A stretch of DNA of 64,000 nt, taken from contig JAVMKO010000020.1 in assembly GCA_032164245.1 (NCBI GenBank), positions 6,289,206 through 6,353,205 of the forward strand. The letters run 5' to 3'. The DNA comes from Sternotherus odoratus (taxonomy: Eukaryota > Chordata > Testudines > Kinosternidae). Positions 1-10,924 of this stretch are shown here, piece after piece; position 1 is the first letter of the stretch, and each line of letters begins with the position of its first letter. The position numbers were made by a program, and so were the translations under genes. The notes beneath the pieces were generated by a model. It searched no databases and was not told the DNA's origin. It saw only the letters and a program-made list of their open reading frames with translations.

Positions 1-394
1 ATTCCAGATGGCCCAAGACAACAAACTGGAATCTCTACCCTTTCAGGGGCGTTCAGATTTGAAAGCCAGATCAAACTGGCTAAACTGATATAGCGTTACT
101 GAAATCAGTGGACCCATGCTAACTTACACAATTGGAGGATTTGGCGCTCTATCTCTGCCTGTATCATTTTAATGCAAAACCAGAAGGGGCCTGTTTTCTA
201 GTTCTGACTTGGCTAGCAAGTGAAATCATTCCACGGTAGCCATACTGCCACATTTTCAGCCAAATCTGGCCACTAGAACTGCTGATCTCACAAGATTTTA
301 ACCAGCCCCAGGGCCAGAGATCTCCTGATACTATTTGTGAGCCCCTCCTCCATCTGGGTCCAAAATCTTACATGAACAGCTGACAAGACTTACC
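1..394. other. Unassigned non-coding sequence
   Basis: No open frame of note, no recognised repeat and no RNA gene were seen here. Base composition is ordinary for the window. Confidence 0.4.
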
Positions 395-530
395 TTATGT
401 GTCTTGTGGGATTGATTTTTCTCTCTGGGGTAGGGACTATCGTTTTGTCTGTGTTTGTACAGCTCCTAGCACATTGATTCCTGGTCCATGACTGGGGCTC
501 TTGGGCACTAGCTCAATACAAATAATATAG
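395..530 (+). repeat. L2/MIR-type 3' tail
   Basis: The stretch reads as the common 3' end of L2-type elements in reptiles: a 'gtagggactat' box, then 'tttgtacagctcctagcac', 'ggtccatgactggggctc' and an 'aatacaaataat' end. Similar but degraded copies occur near 3945, 31465 and 53930, and in antisense at 24150 and 32975. Only the tail is present. Confidence 0.5.
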
Positions 531-887
531 AATAATTTATGAAAAAAATAGCTACGTATAACTTGGCTGAGACAGAACTAAGAGAGGTGGATGGAAATGC
601 ACTCTAAGCCAAGAGAAGGACGATTATGGGTAGGACGAGAGAGTATAAGTAAGAGCAACAGGATAAAATTAAGGAAAGTAGAATGTCGATTAAATAGCCT
701 GGAAAATGCTATGGGAAATACTAACATGTGGGAAGGGGAAACACAATCCTTGATCCTCTTAAAGTGGACTGCATAATGTCAGGAGCAATCCAAAGAGATG
801 GACAGGGAAGATCATCTTCATCAATGCTACATAGCAGATGATACATTTCATCCCCAGGTTTCAACACACTTTACCCTGAAGGACAGG

Positions 888-1008
888 TATTATTATGCCC
901 ATTTTATTGATGGGAAAGCTGAGATGCCCACAGTTACACAATAGGTCATCGAATGGCCAGGAATGGAACCCAGGTCTTCTGACACCCACTCTAGTTGCCC
1001 TGTTTGCT
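888..1008 (-). repeat. MIR-type SINE, antisense
   Basis: The order 'cccattttattgatggg', 'aaagctgagatg', 'cacagttacacaatag', 'ggaacccaggtcttctgac' is the reverse complement of the MIR core and tRNA-related part. The copy is old, with many substitutions. Confidence 0.6.
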
Positions 1009-2880
1009 GGGCCCATTGTTTTATTGAGTTAGTTCTGGGTGCACTAAAGAAAATACAGCGGGGATTTTGCGGGTCTGTTTTCCCCAATGCCAGCTTGTGG
1101 CTGCTATGCAGAGACTTGCCCTCCTCAACTCCATCTCCTTGATCCTGCTGCCACTTGCAGCAGATGGTGTGTCAGTGACTAAGCGGATATTGAGCTCACT
1201 GTGCTGTCTTACCGAGGATCTTGGAGACAATGTGCCGTATTAATGGTCGGAGAGCAACGCTGCCAGATTACACAGCAGCTCCTGATTCTCTTATCTGCTT
1301 ACAGGGAATTTTCCCCCCCTTAAACCAATTGATGCGCTCAGACGTTCTTTGTGCAGCAGATGGGTTAACCGTTAGGAAGGCAGTGAGTCTACTTTAAATA
1401 CCATACAATAGAGGATCACCCAGTGTAAAGTCCTGACCTCTTAGCTGTGGCCGCGTGGGTTCCTCCTGTTTATCCTGCCTCGAATTTGTCAAAATCAAAT
1501 GGCTGCCCAAGTAACTGAAGGACAAAGTGCGGTCAGATGCCCGGGGACTTGTACACCTTAATGTTTGGCTGTATAAGAGCATCAGTGCGCGCTGGGAACC
1601 ACACCAGGCAAGCAGATTAAAATATATATATATAAGAGTCACTAGAAAAGCTGTGAGATTGGTTATGAGATTTGGCGCCTTCCATCTCTAGAGCGTCCTG
1701 TCTGAATTAGGCCTGGGTCAGGGCTGACTGAAAGTCCTCACCATTTCCTGGCCCCTTTGGGGCCTTGTGTGGAATTTTTTGGAGACCCTCGGTTCATTTC
1801 CCAGGGCAACACATGTCCATGACCCAAATCGCCAGCTTCTCAACCTGTGCTAGTCAGCTCCCTTGTTGACAGCCGACCTGGAAAGATGAGGGACCCGATG
1901 GACACAGATTCTGACCTATCCCAGTGGGGATTCCTGCACAGAAAACTTAATGGTGGCGCCGGTACCTGCTGCTTCCTTTTCTATGAGTAGACAAAAGAGT
2001 TGGGCTTTCAAACTAGCACCTTACCTTGAGAGACTTAAATCATTCTGAGGCGCATCATCCAGGGAACAGGGCAGCAAATCAACAAGACACACTAGCAGGC
2101 GTAGCCTGGTTGACGTAGGCTCAAAAATAAGCACTTGCTTAAGTATCTCGCTGAATCGGGGCCTAAACCAGTCCCCTTGGGGAGTGATGCTTTGTCAGAA
2201 GATGGGTCTGTATTTCAGGCATTCCCGGTGTCTTTCTAGAGTGTGAGCGAGGCTTGAGTAGGGACAATGGGAAAATGCCCTGGATGTGCCGTTCATGTCC
2301 AGATTCACAACAGCGCTTAGCAATGTTCCTGATTCTGAAATGAAGCCTGCAAGCCACCATGGGACCGGGCTGTTTGCTGCTGCTGTTACTGTCCTTATCT
2401 GATGTCCTAATTGGCAGCATCCTGTAGAAATTAAAACTGCCTGGAATATTGGGACTGCCAGATCTCGCTGGCCTCTCTTAAAAGGGAAACTCATCGCACT
2501 GAGAGCACGGGGCGGGATTAAGACATCCCTTTGTGCTAAGAATAACCGCTTGATGGCTGCGGAGAGGAAGGAATTGCATACCCAGGTTCTTAAGCGGCAT
2601 TAACGTCTCCACTTGGGAGACCCCCTTACCCAGTTCAGGGAGGGGGATTGGTTCTGCTTGCAGCTATGTAGCTGCCTGCTTGTTACAATGTTATTACGGT
2701 GGAGAGCTTCAGGATAAATGAATACCCCCTAATAATCCTTTCTATTGGGACTGGTGGAGAAATGAATTTTCACCAAGATTTTCACCTAAGTGTAGAAGGA
2801 GTGGGGGGGCTGTCTGTCTCTTTAAAGGCCTGGGGCCAGCCAGCCCTATTTGATTATCAGACCCAGCTGGGAAGGGGCCT
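1009..2880. other. Non-coding stretch without recognised element
   Basis: Only small chance frames occur on either strand, all overlapping in different frames without codon bias. A short (TA)n tract lies at 1622-1634. Nothing else was recognised. Confidence 0.4.
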
Positions 2881-2889
2881 GGTGATCCC

Positions 2890-2897
2890 TATAAAAG
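2890..2897 (+). promoter_or_regulatory. Candidate TATA box
   Basis: A perfect TATAAAAG sits in a GC-rich setting. If used, transcription would begin about 25-32 bp downstream, near 2918-2924. A consensus 5' splice site (GTAAGT, 2996-3001) follows about 75 bp later, so the spacing suits a short non-coding first exon. Both signals are short and could arise by chance; there is no expression evidence. Confidence 0.4.
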
Positions 2898-2919
2898 GGC
2901 CGAGACAGCAGGAAGGAGA

Positions 2920-2995
2920 CTGGGTCCCCTGGCCGAAGAGGCGAGCTGAGTGATTGGGGTCCTGGCAGCCTGAGCGGCGAGGTTGGTTGTGGTTT
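2920..2995 (+). other. Candidate non-coding first exon
   Basis: The segment lies between the predicted start site of the TATA box at 2890 and a GTAAGT donor at 2996. It contains no ATG-initiated frame worth naming. It could start an unannotated lncRNA or an upstream leader of a + strand gene. It rests only on signal spacing. Confidence 0.25.
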
Positions 2996-3099
2996 GTAAG
3001 TGCTGTTTGAATTGCCCTGGAAGAAGCGCTTGAAAGACTCGGTGTGGCTCTGGGCCCTGGCTGTGCTGAGGAGACAGGCCAGCACCTCACCCCTCTGCG

Positions 3100-3560
3100 G
3101 GGTGACTTCTTTCCTCCGAAGGGAAGGATGCCCGGGTAGGACAACCCGCTGTGGCCAGAGCCCCCCCCCCCAAGACTTGCTATGCCCCGCACACCCCTCC
3201 CTACTGCCCCACAACTGCCCAGCACCCCACACAGAACGCCCACTCCCTCGTGCCCCAATACACACAGATCTTCCCAGCCCCCTCAGAGACTCCTTCCCCC
3301 ACCTTCTGCCTCCCAGCCCCACTCACCAGCCCTGCTGGGAGGTGACTGCGTCTGCTGGGCTGAGCCAGCCAGGGCTGGTCCCAGAGCCGGGAATCTCTCC
3401 AGCCTTTGGGAGTGGGGCGATCAGCCAGGCCAGGGCCTGCTCCAGCCAGGCTCCCTCAAGACCCACTTGCCTGGAGAGGCCCAGCCAAGCTCCCCACTGT
3501 CTCACGCCTCCCCCCAAAAGGCCCAGACGGGCCAGGCTTCTGCACCAGTCCTAGGCAGCT
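3100..3560. repeat. C-rich, low-complexity stretch
   Basis: The + strand is strongly C-rich with a run of 11 C at 3161-3171 and many CCC/CAC words. This removes stop codons and produces several overlapping Pro/Ser-rich frames on both strands. None has a conserved domain or consistent frame, so I read it as composition bias and not coding sequence. Confidence 0.5.
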
Positions 3561-3829
3561 AGCTCCAGGGAGACAGGTGGGCCCCACATTTGGTGGGAAG
3601 CAGAGACTGCCCGGAGCCGGAGGTTCACTGTGGTCCAGCTGGGGACAGAGAGGAGCTCTTGGCTGGCCAGTGAGCAGGCCAAGAGGAGCAAGTGGTGGGC
3701 TGGGGGGAGAGCTACCAGGGTTTTGGGGCGCAGTGCAAGCGGAGCAGACCGGGGCCCCTTCTGAGCATGGGCCTGGCTCCATGGTGCCACCGGCACCATT
3801 TTAAACCTGGGATGGCTTGCCAGACTCCC

Positions 3830-3985
3830 TGTCTTGCTTTGGGCAAACCATTTAGTCTCTCTGGGCCTCTGAGTACCTCAGCTGTAAAATGGGGGTGATA
3901 ATCCTTCCTTTCTCCCACCCTGCGCCTTGGGGCAGAGACGGCCTTGCTAGGTGTTTGTACAATGCTTGGCACAATGGGGCTCTAT
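3830..3985 (+). repeat. MIR-type SINE / L2-like tail
   Basis: It contains 'ttgggcaaaccatttag', 'ctctctgggcctctgag', 'ctgtaaaatgggggtgat' and ends in 'tttgtacaatgcttggcac'. That is the order of the MIR core followed by the shared L2/MIR tail. Confidence 0.55.
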
Positions 3986-4654
3986 AGCCGTGGCCTGTAG
4001 CTGCTACCAGGGTACAGATGGTAACAGTGTAGATTCCTCCACAACATCCCAGCTGGGTTTGGTTTTGGTTTTTTCCTGCGCTGTTTAAAGCCCTCCCTGC
4101 TTCAGGGATCCACTGGAAGCCAAGTGGTTAATGCTGTGATGTTTCCCTAATCCCATTAGATAAATGTCTTCCTTGGGGTGCAAATCCCCCCCTTCTCCCT
4201 GCGTGGAGAGGGATGATTTACTAACAGAGGCTGTGCCTGGTTCTTTCCTTTATGCCCGACTGTTTCCAAGACTTACCCCTCACAGATGTCTGTCCTAAAC
4301 CCGGGATGTGAGTGTGAGCTTAGATACGCACTTGCACAGAACACTAAACCATTAGCTCTGCTAGATTTCAATCTGGGGCTTGCAGGAAACAAGCATTGTG
4401 GCTTCTGGAAAAGCAGTTTGTGCCCCGGTGTCATAAATCTCTTGCGCACACACCGTTTCCCCGACTTTAATGTCGCTTGGAGCAAAATAAGCACGTTGCC
4501 CAGACGGATCTCTTTGCTGCCCTCACTGGTTTTCCGGGTTTCTGTTGCTTTTTGGAGCATTTCTGTGACTCTTGGTATAAAAAAAGAAAGGCACATGTTT
4601 GCTACATTTACCGTCACTGGCCTGGAAATTGAGATACGGTGTTATTCAGTGATC

Positions 4655-4830
4655 TGAGTAAGAAGCCTGGGTGTTAGGAAGCATGGGGCCTAGTGTGACC
4701 TTGGACAGGTGACTTCAAACAAATAAACAACCAAAATCCTGCTCTGTGCTTCAGTTTGCCCCTTTGGGAAATGGGGACAATGAAACCTGCCTAAAAGGGG
4801 ATTGTGAACATTAGTCTCTCGCACTTTAAC
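4655..4830 (+). repeat. MIR-type SINE
   Basis: The words 'tgtgaccttggacaggtgac', 'gcttcagtttgcccc' and 'gggaaatggggacaatga' occur in MIR order. A short AC/A-rich insertion splits the core. Confidence 0.5.
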
Positions 4831-4974
4831 CCTTTGGAGACTATTAGTCAAATTCTCCACTGTTGTGGAAATCAATGTAGACGTGTATGTTTCCACAAGC
4901 TTAGAATCTGAGCTCGTAACTCCTCGTAGGCGTTTGTCTAACAGTCTGGAGAATACCAAAGTATAGATCTGGTC

Positions 4975-5230
4975 AAAACATGTTTTTCATTGGTGAGGGG
5001 GAAGGAGGGAAATTGCAGTTTCATTGAAATCAAAATGTTTGGGTGCGGGGGAGGTTAACTAAACAATTTAAAACAAAGCACAGAGTTTCTTTCATTGTTG
5101 CCTTTGAAAACCAAAACCAACCTAGCATTTCAATTTGATAGTAAACAAAACACATTTTTGTGTTAAAACAAACAACAAAAATCAAAATAGTCAGTGAAAT
5201 GGTTTGTCAATATTTCTCACAAATATAACA
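4975..5230. repeat. AT-rich 'gaaatgttt' dispersed repeat
   Basis: A/T-rich sequence rich in 'tttcattgaaatcaaaatg', 'aaaacaaa' and 'gtgaaatgg' words. The same kind of sequence recurs at 5515-5690, 16375-16715, 19895-20330 and 45030-45500, which argues for a dispersed family and not simple low complexity. I cannot name the family. Confidence 0.4.
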
Positions 5231-5514
5231 TGGGATTTTTTGTGGCTTATCAGACAGAAGCCATAATCATACAGCAGGGCTATGGTTATTAATGACTGAT
5301 ACATAGCTCTTAAATTGCAGATTTCGAGACTGATTTCTCTCCCCCCACAGGGTGCTGATCACCTCTGGAAACTGGATGAGTAACTATTTGTTTTATGCTT
5401 CCCATATCCCTCTGCCAGTGCTCAGTGCTGTTTGAATAGACTCTGACCTTTTCTCATGGAATTTATTAACATTATTGTGTCCCCCTGAATAAAGTCCTAC
5501 TTGCTAATGGCTTG

Positions 5515-5690
5515 GAAAACAATCCCATCTCCCAAAAAACATAATTTCCATTTCTGCAACAACAAATCCCAGCACATGAAATTGTTCAATTTTCAGGTTT
5601 TCATTTTATTGACAAACTCAACGACAAAAAAATGCCAATTTTTTGAATGATTTTCTCCACAGAAAAACATTTTCCCACCAGATTTACCGG
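5515..5690. repeat. AT-rich 'gaaatgttt' dispersed repeat
   Basis: Same word usage as the copy at 4975-5230 ('gaaattgttcaattttcag', 'ttttcattttattgac', 'gaaaaacattttcccacc'). It may be a second part of the same insertion separated by about 280 bp. Confidence 0.35.
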
Positions 5691-6205
5691 CCACTTGTGT
5701 ATAAGGAACACAAGGCAAAGAACTAAAGGTTCGGTTTTACAAACACTGGACCGTGTGAGTAACTGTAGTGCACCGGGCTGCTTCACTGGAATAAAGTTAC
5801 TCGTGTGCTTAAAGTGTTTGCAGGATGAGGCCCTTGGAATTTACGGGACTGTATCTGGAATTTATTTCTCTCTTGTAATAAGACACCAGAGTAAATATAA
5901 AGAGAAACCCTTTTGTCAGGCTAAAGCCCTGAGTGGAGATATTTTCCTGTCCTGCACACAATAAAGCAGAGCACGAGAGATGGATAAATGCATGGCAGCC
6001 GAGTGACCCTAACATATGGAGCCTGCATTAAACCTTGGAGCATGTGTGAGTGCCCCCTCCCTCCAGCCACCCAAAAGCTGCTTTTGTCCTTAGCCAGAGG
6101 CGCAGACAAAGGAAAACACCTGGCCCACGTGCTTAAAGATTAGAATTTGCATGGAGTCTCCCTCGAAAATGAAGCCGATCCAGCCCCATTCCCTGTGGTT
6201 TCGCT

Positions 6206-6275
6206 GGGTCTTATATGGGTGCCTATTACCCCCCACCACCCATCCTGATTTTTCACACTTGCTGACTGGTCAGAG
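6206..6275 (+). mobile_element. TA-type MITE 'GGGTGACCAG', 3' half
   Basis: It matches the 3' half of the element at 37921-38039: 'tgcctattaccccccacc', 'gatttttcacacttgctg', 'actggtcag'. The 5' half and terminal repeat are missing. This is one of three copies in the window. Confidence 0.6.
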
Positions 6276-6514
6276 GAAGTATCTTGCAGATTGCTCTAAA
6301 GTTTATAGCCAACTGTCCATTGCAGAATATGGGAATAGAGCAAATTCCTTCCTGCCCCTTGCAGTGATCAACTGAGGTGGTTAACCCTGCCAGAGCTCAC
6401 CCAAACTAGACAGAATAGCAGGAATCAGGTGGTGGGGTGAGGAAGGGCAGGCCTATTATTTAATCTCTCTCCTTGGGGGTCAGTGCAGGTGGAATATAAG
6501 AGCCACTGCATTAG

Positions 6515-6690
6515 GGAACAGAGCAATGGTCCATCTTGTCTGCAGTCCTTTCTGAACTCTTCAGAGGAAGGCATAACCCCACTGCTCATACGTTCATTGG
6601 GGAGTCCTGCACGCTTGGGAGAAATCTCTTCCTGAGCACAAGCAGTGATCAGTGTCCACTGGGGATGCCCTGTGTCATTTGGATCCTAGC
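6515..6690 (-). repeat. CR1/L2-like LINE fragment, antisense
   Basis: 'gagcaatggtccatcttgtc' followed by 'aaatctcttcctgagcac' and 'agcagtgatcagtgtccac' resembles the antisense 3' region of the LINE family also seen at 31835-32455. It is strongly diverged. Confidence 0.4.
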
Positions 6691-7224
6691 TAGGGTCAGA
6701 GCAGCTCCCGTAACCATCGGGGGTGGTCTCCGTGCCCGGGTGCACGTGCCCAGAGCAGTAACCTGGCTCTGTGTGGGTGTGCTCCTGTCTAACCTGAGAA
6801 ATTAGCATTTCCGCTGCAGACTGGATCGCTGTGCCAAAGGCAACTTGTCTGCCTTTCATGGCGCCCGGGAGACAACCGGCTTGCCTTGCGCCTGGCCCCA
6901 CACCATTCATTCAGTCATTTTCCAGCAGACTGTGCTGAGAGCTCTGGGAGGTGGCAGGGAGCTGGTCTCTCCCGGTAGCAACGACGCACAATGGAAAAGC
7001 AAAAGCCCTGGGAATGCGATTGCTTTGATTAAAAATAGAACTACAGGGTCTGATTGCCCAAGGCACTACTCAGTGCCATTGTAACTCCACTGAAACCAGT
7101 TTAGTGACAGCGGGATGCCATTGTTTTCAGGGGAGTCACCCTGGTATAAAACTGGTGTAAATCCGTGGTGAATCAGACCCATCGTTTTGTTTTATTTTGA
7201 ATAATATCCAGATAAAAAGCATCT

Positions 7225-7375
7225 AGAGGATAGAATGCTGGATGGGGACCCAGGAGATCTAGGTTCAGTTCCTGGCTCTGCTACAAGTCATTTCACTTCT
7301 CCGTGCCTCCATTTCCCCATCTGTAAAATGGGGGAGATAGTGCCTGGAGAGCTATGTATGAAAAGCGCTAGATGT
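7225..7375 (+). repeat. MIR-type SINE
   Basis: A clear MIR order: 'ggttcagttcctggctctg' (B-box region), 'cttctccgtgcctcc', 'catctgtaaaatgggggaga' and an 'aaaagcgctaga' end. Confidence 0.65.
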
Positions 7376-7776
7376 GATTTGGGTGTGAAGCAAAATAACT
7401 AAACCTGCCATTGGGGGGTTTCTTGCTCGGAGTGAGAGGTTTTCCCTCAACTGTGCCGCACGCGTCCACAAAAAATGAATTGGCTGCCGTATGTTAGCAC
7501 AGAGCGAGGCCAATGACTGGAAGGGGAGAATCATGGGAAATGAAGAGATGGGAAGAGCCCTCGTGTTTTGGTTGAGAGAGAAAATCATGGAGCCAGCTTC
7601 TGAGCTCAGCCCTGCTGCTATAAATTTAGAGTGACTTCACTTAAGTCGTTTTACTAGTGTAAACGTGGTAGGCCAGTAGCCTTGACTTGTGCTTAACATT
7701 ACTGATCGCTTTTCCCAAGAGCTGGAGTGTTAACCCTGATGTGTCTGCTCTGCAAATCAGAGGGGGGACTGCAGCG

Positions 7777-7956
7777 CATGTCGACACTCCAGCTAGCTAG
7801 ATCAACGCTAGCGCAGGTATAACACCTGGGACCCACCCCGAGTAAGTAGCCGAGTGGCAATCCTATGCTACCCTAGCTTTGTTGCTAAAGCTACCTCGGG
7901 TGTATCTGCTGCATGCGCAGCGGCCACGTCTCCCGATCGCAATGTAGACGTACCCA
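7777..7956. mobile_element. MITE of the 'GTCTACAC' group
   Basis: It begins with 'atgtcgacactccagctagc' and ends with 'atgtagacgtaccc', an imperfect inverted pair. The inside is CpG-rich and palindromic in places ('agctagctag'). The same terminal words occur in elements at 15498, 36917, 40076 and 57826. Diverged copy. Confidence 0.5.
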
Positions 7957-7999
7957 GCAATGTCGAGCCTGTTTTTCTCCTGGCCTGTTCTCTTAGGAA

Positions 8000-9232
8000 C
8001 CCCCTGATGCCCCTGCAACGTGCTACCAGAACAGGTATCAGTTTACACTTACTTTGCATCCCTTTTGGAGGAAAAGGTGCCTAAATCGGGGACCTCGTCT
8101 GCCAATGTGTCTAACAGTTCAGACATGGTTTTGCTGCGGCCCCATTAACCCGCCAGTCAACGTTTTACCATCTCCGCAGCGAAAGGCAAATCCTCTTCCG
8201 ACAACGGGCTGCATTGTGTTTTCCCTTCTTCGCCCCCATCCCCCACCCCTCACACAAGCAGGATCTAGTGTGTGGCGGGATTGGTTATCGGCCAGCTAAT
8301 ATGCGCTCTCAAGAGGCATCCTGCGTTGTGCGCACTGGCTCTCCAGCATCCTGGGGAGGGTGGCAGTGGAGGAGGGGAATGGTAGGGCTGTATTCCACTC
8401 TAATTGAACCAAAGACTTTGTGTGGTACCTTTGCCACGTGGTTTGTCTGTGGAGCGATGCTGTTGGCTGTGGCACCTCCACGTGCAGGCTGCGGGTTCTC
8501 GTGAATTCTGTAGACAAGCCTCTGACAACAGTTTATTTGGGGGGAGGAAACCTGGGGAGGGGAGACTATCGGTGTGAGGAGCCTAATCTCCCTTCCCCTG
8601 TTTAAGATTCCATGGGATTGGTGGTAGACGGGGATTTTAAGCCTTGCGTTGAATTGGAGAGCAAGCCGTGGTGGCAGAGGCTGGGATAGGCGCACTCTGA
8701 GTGGCTTCTTCAAGGAAACCGGGTTGCTTCCAGGGGACCCCGCACAGCATCAGGAGCCCTTCCTCGGCGCTGCCTGGAGAGAGGGAGAGCCCGGGATGTT
8801 GGTTATCTAAGAGGCTGTGAGCTGCGTGACTAATTGTGTAGCCTTCTCCTGCTCCGGCCTGCTTTGTGCCCGGGGAGCCTATAGAAACCTGAGCCTTTCC
8901 TCCGGGAGCCAGCCTGCTGAAGCTCAGCTGTGTCTCTGAGACCCTGCAGATGGGGAGGATTAGAAGCCCTCCTGGGAGTTAACTTAAAGCATTATGAAGA
9001 AGGGGCGGAGGGGAACCCATTCATTGCATATCCATGCGCACAATGCGGGACACAGAAATATGCTCTCAGGCAGTGGAGCTCGGAGATCCCAGCGGAAAAT
9101 CAAACCCGCACTCGGCATTTATCACCCCTATGGCCTCTTGGTGCCGCCGCCATTTTAAATTGACAAAGGGAAATGTATTGAAAGCCACAAGCTGGCCTAA
9201 TGGGATTATTCCACAGAGCTGATGCTCAGCGT
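8000..9232. other. Non-coding stretch without recognised element
   Basis: Several frames of 60-134 codons overlap here on both strands and none resembles a protein family. No repeat with clear ends was found. A 'cctatagaaa' near 8878 is a poor TATA match. Confidence 0.4.
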
Positions 9233-9234
9233 TA

Positions 9235-9354
9235 GGGTGACCAGAGAGCAAGTGTGGAAAAATCGGGATGGGGGTGGGGGCTAATAGGTGCCTATGTAAG
9301 AAAAAGCTCCAAAAATCAGGACTGTCCCTATAAAATCGGGACATCTGGTCACTC
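9235..9354 (-). mobile_element. TA-type MITE 'GGGTGACCAG', complete
   Basis: A 120-bp palindromic element. It starts GGGTGACCAG and ends CTGGTCACTC, and is flanked by TA at 9233-9234 and 9355-9356, the target duplication expected for Tc1/mariner-type elements. Compared with the copy at 37921 it is inverted. Its antisense reading gives the same short peptide as that copy ('CPDFIGTVLIFGAF'), which shows the peptide is a repeat artefact. Confidence 0.8.
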
Positions 9355-9359
9355 TATTC

Positions 9360-10121
9360 AGTGTAGCCTGTGGCATGTGGTACCTTTTGAGGCCTGATTC
9401 TCTGCCATACGGCCCGGTTTCAAGAAAGCACTTAAGTGTATGGTGGACCTCATGGAACCGATGCACATGCTAACAATTAAGCTTCATCAGGATTTAAGCA
9501 CCTGCTTAAAGTGAAGTACCCTTTCCTTGATTTTTTCTTAAGGTCCCCTTCAGGTGTCTTTCCACTGAAGTCAATGGGACCTGCTGTTTACCAGTGAACT
9601 TTCGTCCATCCCTAATATATTTACAGGCCTCTTCTCAATTCATACTGAACCCTTTGGAGGAAGCCTCTAATCTTTTAGTCCAGTTTTACATTGGCATGTT
9701 TCCAGTGTCTTCAATGGACTTCTGATGCCCCCCAGTGCAAATGAGAGCAAGCAAGGTTGTTTTTTGGCCTAATTCCACCCTCTGCTGTGAATGTGCATCT
9801 CCTAGTCAATGGGAAGTAGGTGTGGGAGTAACCTCACCTGTTAGGCAGGGATTTCAAAGGAGCCTAAGGTGAGTCATGTGCCCAACTCCCTTAGACTCCT
9901 TTGGAAAGCTCAGTGTAAGTCTTTAAAGAAGATAGCTGTGAGGTTTGAATATCCCTGGCGTAATGCAGGTCTTTAGAATCCTTTACAGTGGCCGTGGGAT
10001 TGTTCCACAGGAGATCTGATAACAGCTGGCTTGATGGCTTCAGGGGTGCACCTGAAGGACCCCTCTTGGTGGGGAATGAACCTGTTAGATGCTCTGCCAC
10101 CAAAGAAGAGTGGTTGGAGAC
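9360..10121. other. Non-coding stretch with short dispersed words
   Basis: Contains 'gaagtcaatggga' (near 9567) and 'ggagcctaaggtgagtcatg' (near 9858), words that recur across the window (28060, 39945, 40800). They look like worn pieces of a common reptile repeat. No gene seen. Confidence 0.35.
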
Positions 10122-10123
10122 TA

Positions 10124-10422
10124 GGGTGGCCAGGTGTCTGGTTTTCAACCGGAGAGTCTGGTCAGAAAGGAGACCTGATGGTCAAATCTATTGACCAGAC
10201 ACCCAAAGTTTGGTTACTGCGGGCAGGGGAGGCGGGGAGCGCCTGTGGGGAAGGGGAGGGGTGGGTTCTTGGGGGAAGGAGCAGGTTCTTGGGGGAAGAG
10301 AAGGGGCAGGGGCAGGTCCTTGGAGGGGGGAGGGGGGCGGGGACGAGTCCTCCGGTGGAAGGGGAGGTTTCAGCACTTCTGCTGGAGCGTCTGGTTTTTA
10401 AATGTTATGAAGTTGGCCACCC
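10124..10422 (+). mobile_element. TA-type MITE 'GGGTGGCCA', complete
   Basis: A 299-bp element with terminal inverted repeats GGGTGGCCAG and TTGGCCACCC, flanked by TA at 10122-10123 and 10423-10424. The middle (about 10210-10370) is very purine-rich on the + strand and accounts for the Gly-rich frames there. No transposase frame; non-autonomous. Confidence 0.8.
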
Positions 10423-10924
10423 TATTTGGATTGCCTGAATGGCACAGATGCTGCTATTCTAGTGCCCCCTGAGATGCGCTGGTCTAGGTGGATGACTGCT
10501 TAGCCTAGAAGTAAGGCTGCTCTCGAGAGGATGAAAGGCTGGTTTGACTCTGTGGTATCAGAGTGTTGAAGAGTCTCCGGCCACGAAGCTGAAAAATTTA
10601 GACTCCAGTTGCGTTGCACAAAAGGGATTGAGGGGCCCTGCTGGGAAAGGGGGCGGGGGGGAGTTGTCATATGCCAGGGAGATGCGGTCTAGTCTGATGG
10701 TAAAAACGGGAGTTAATTGGAGGCTGAAAGGGTAAGAAGGAGAAAACGGGCGGTCATGTTAAATGGCTGAAGGGATGCAGGAGACTGTTTTGCTGCTGGA
10801 TACAGAGACCTATTAACATTTTAAGAGAGGCATTAAAGCGATGACTAAAAAGAAGAAATTTCCTAGAGGTTGCATCTTCCTCTGGAGCTGTCTGCAGGAA
10901 AGCAGTGGAGGTGCTGGTAAATCC

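Noticed and set aside
3000..3554. Overlapping Pro/Ser-rich frames (up to 184 codons) on both strands
   Set aside because: The region is C-rich, which depletes stop codons in several frames at once. There is no consistent codon usage, domain or splice pattern.
5320..5380. Strong acceptor-like tract 'tctctccccccacag'
   Set aside because: No suitable donor within normal exon distance and no open or conserved segment behind it.
8870..8890. 'cctatagaaa' as a TATA box
   Set aside because: Poor match and no first-exon-like sequence downstream.
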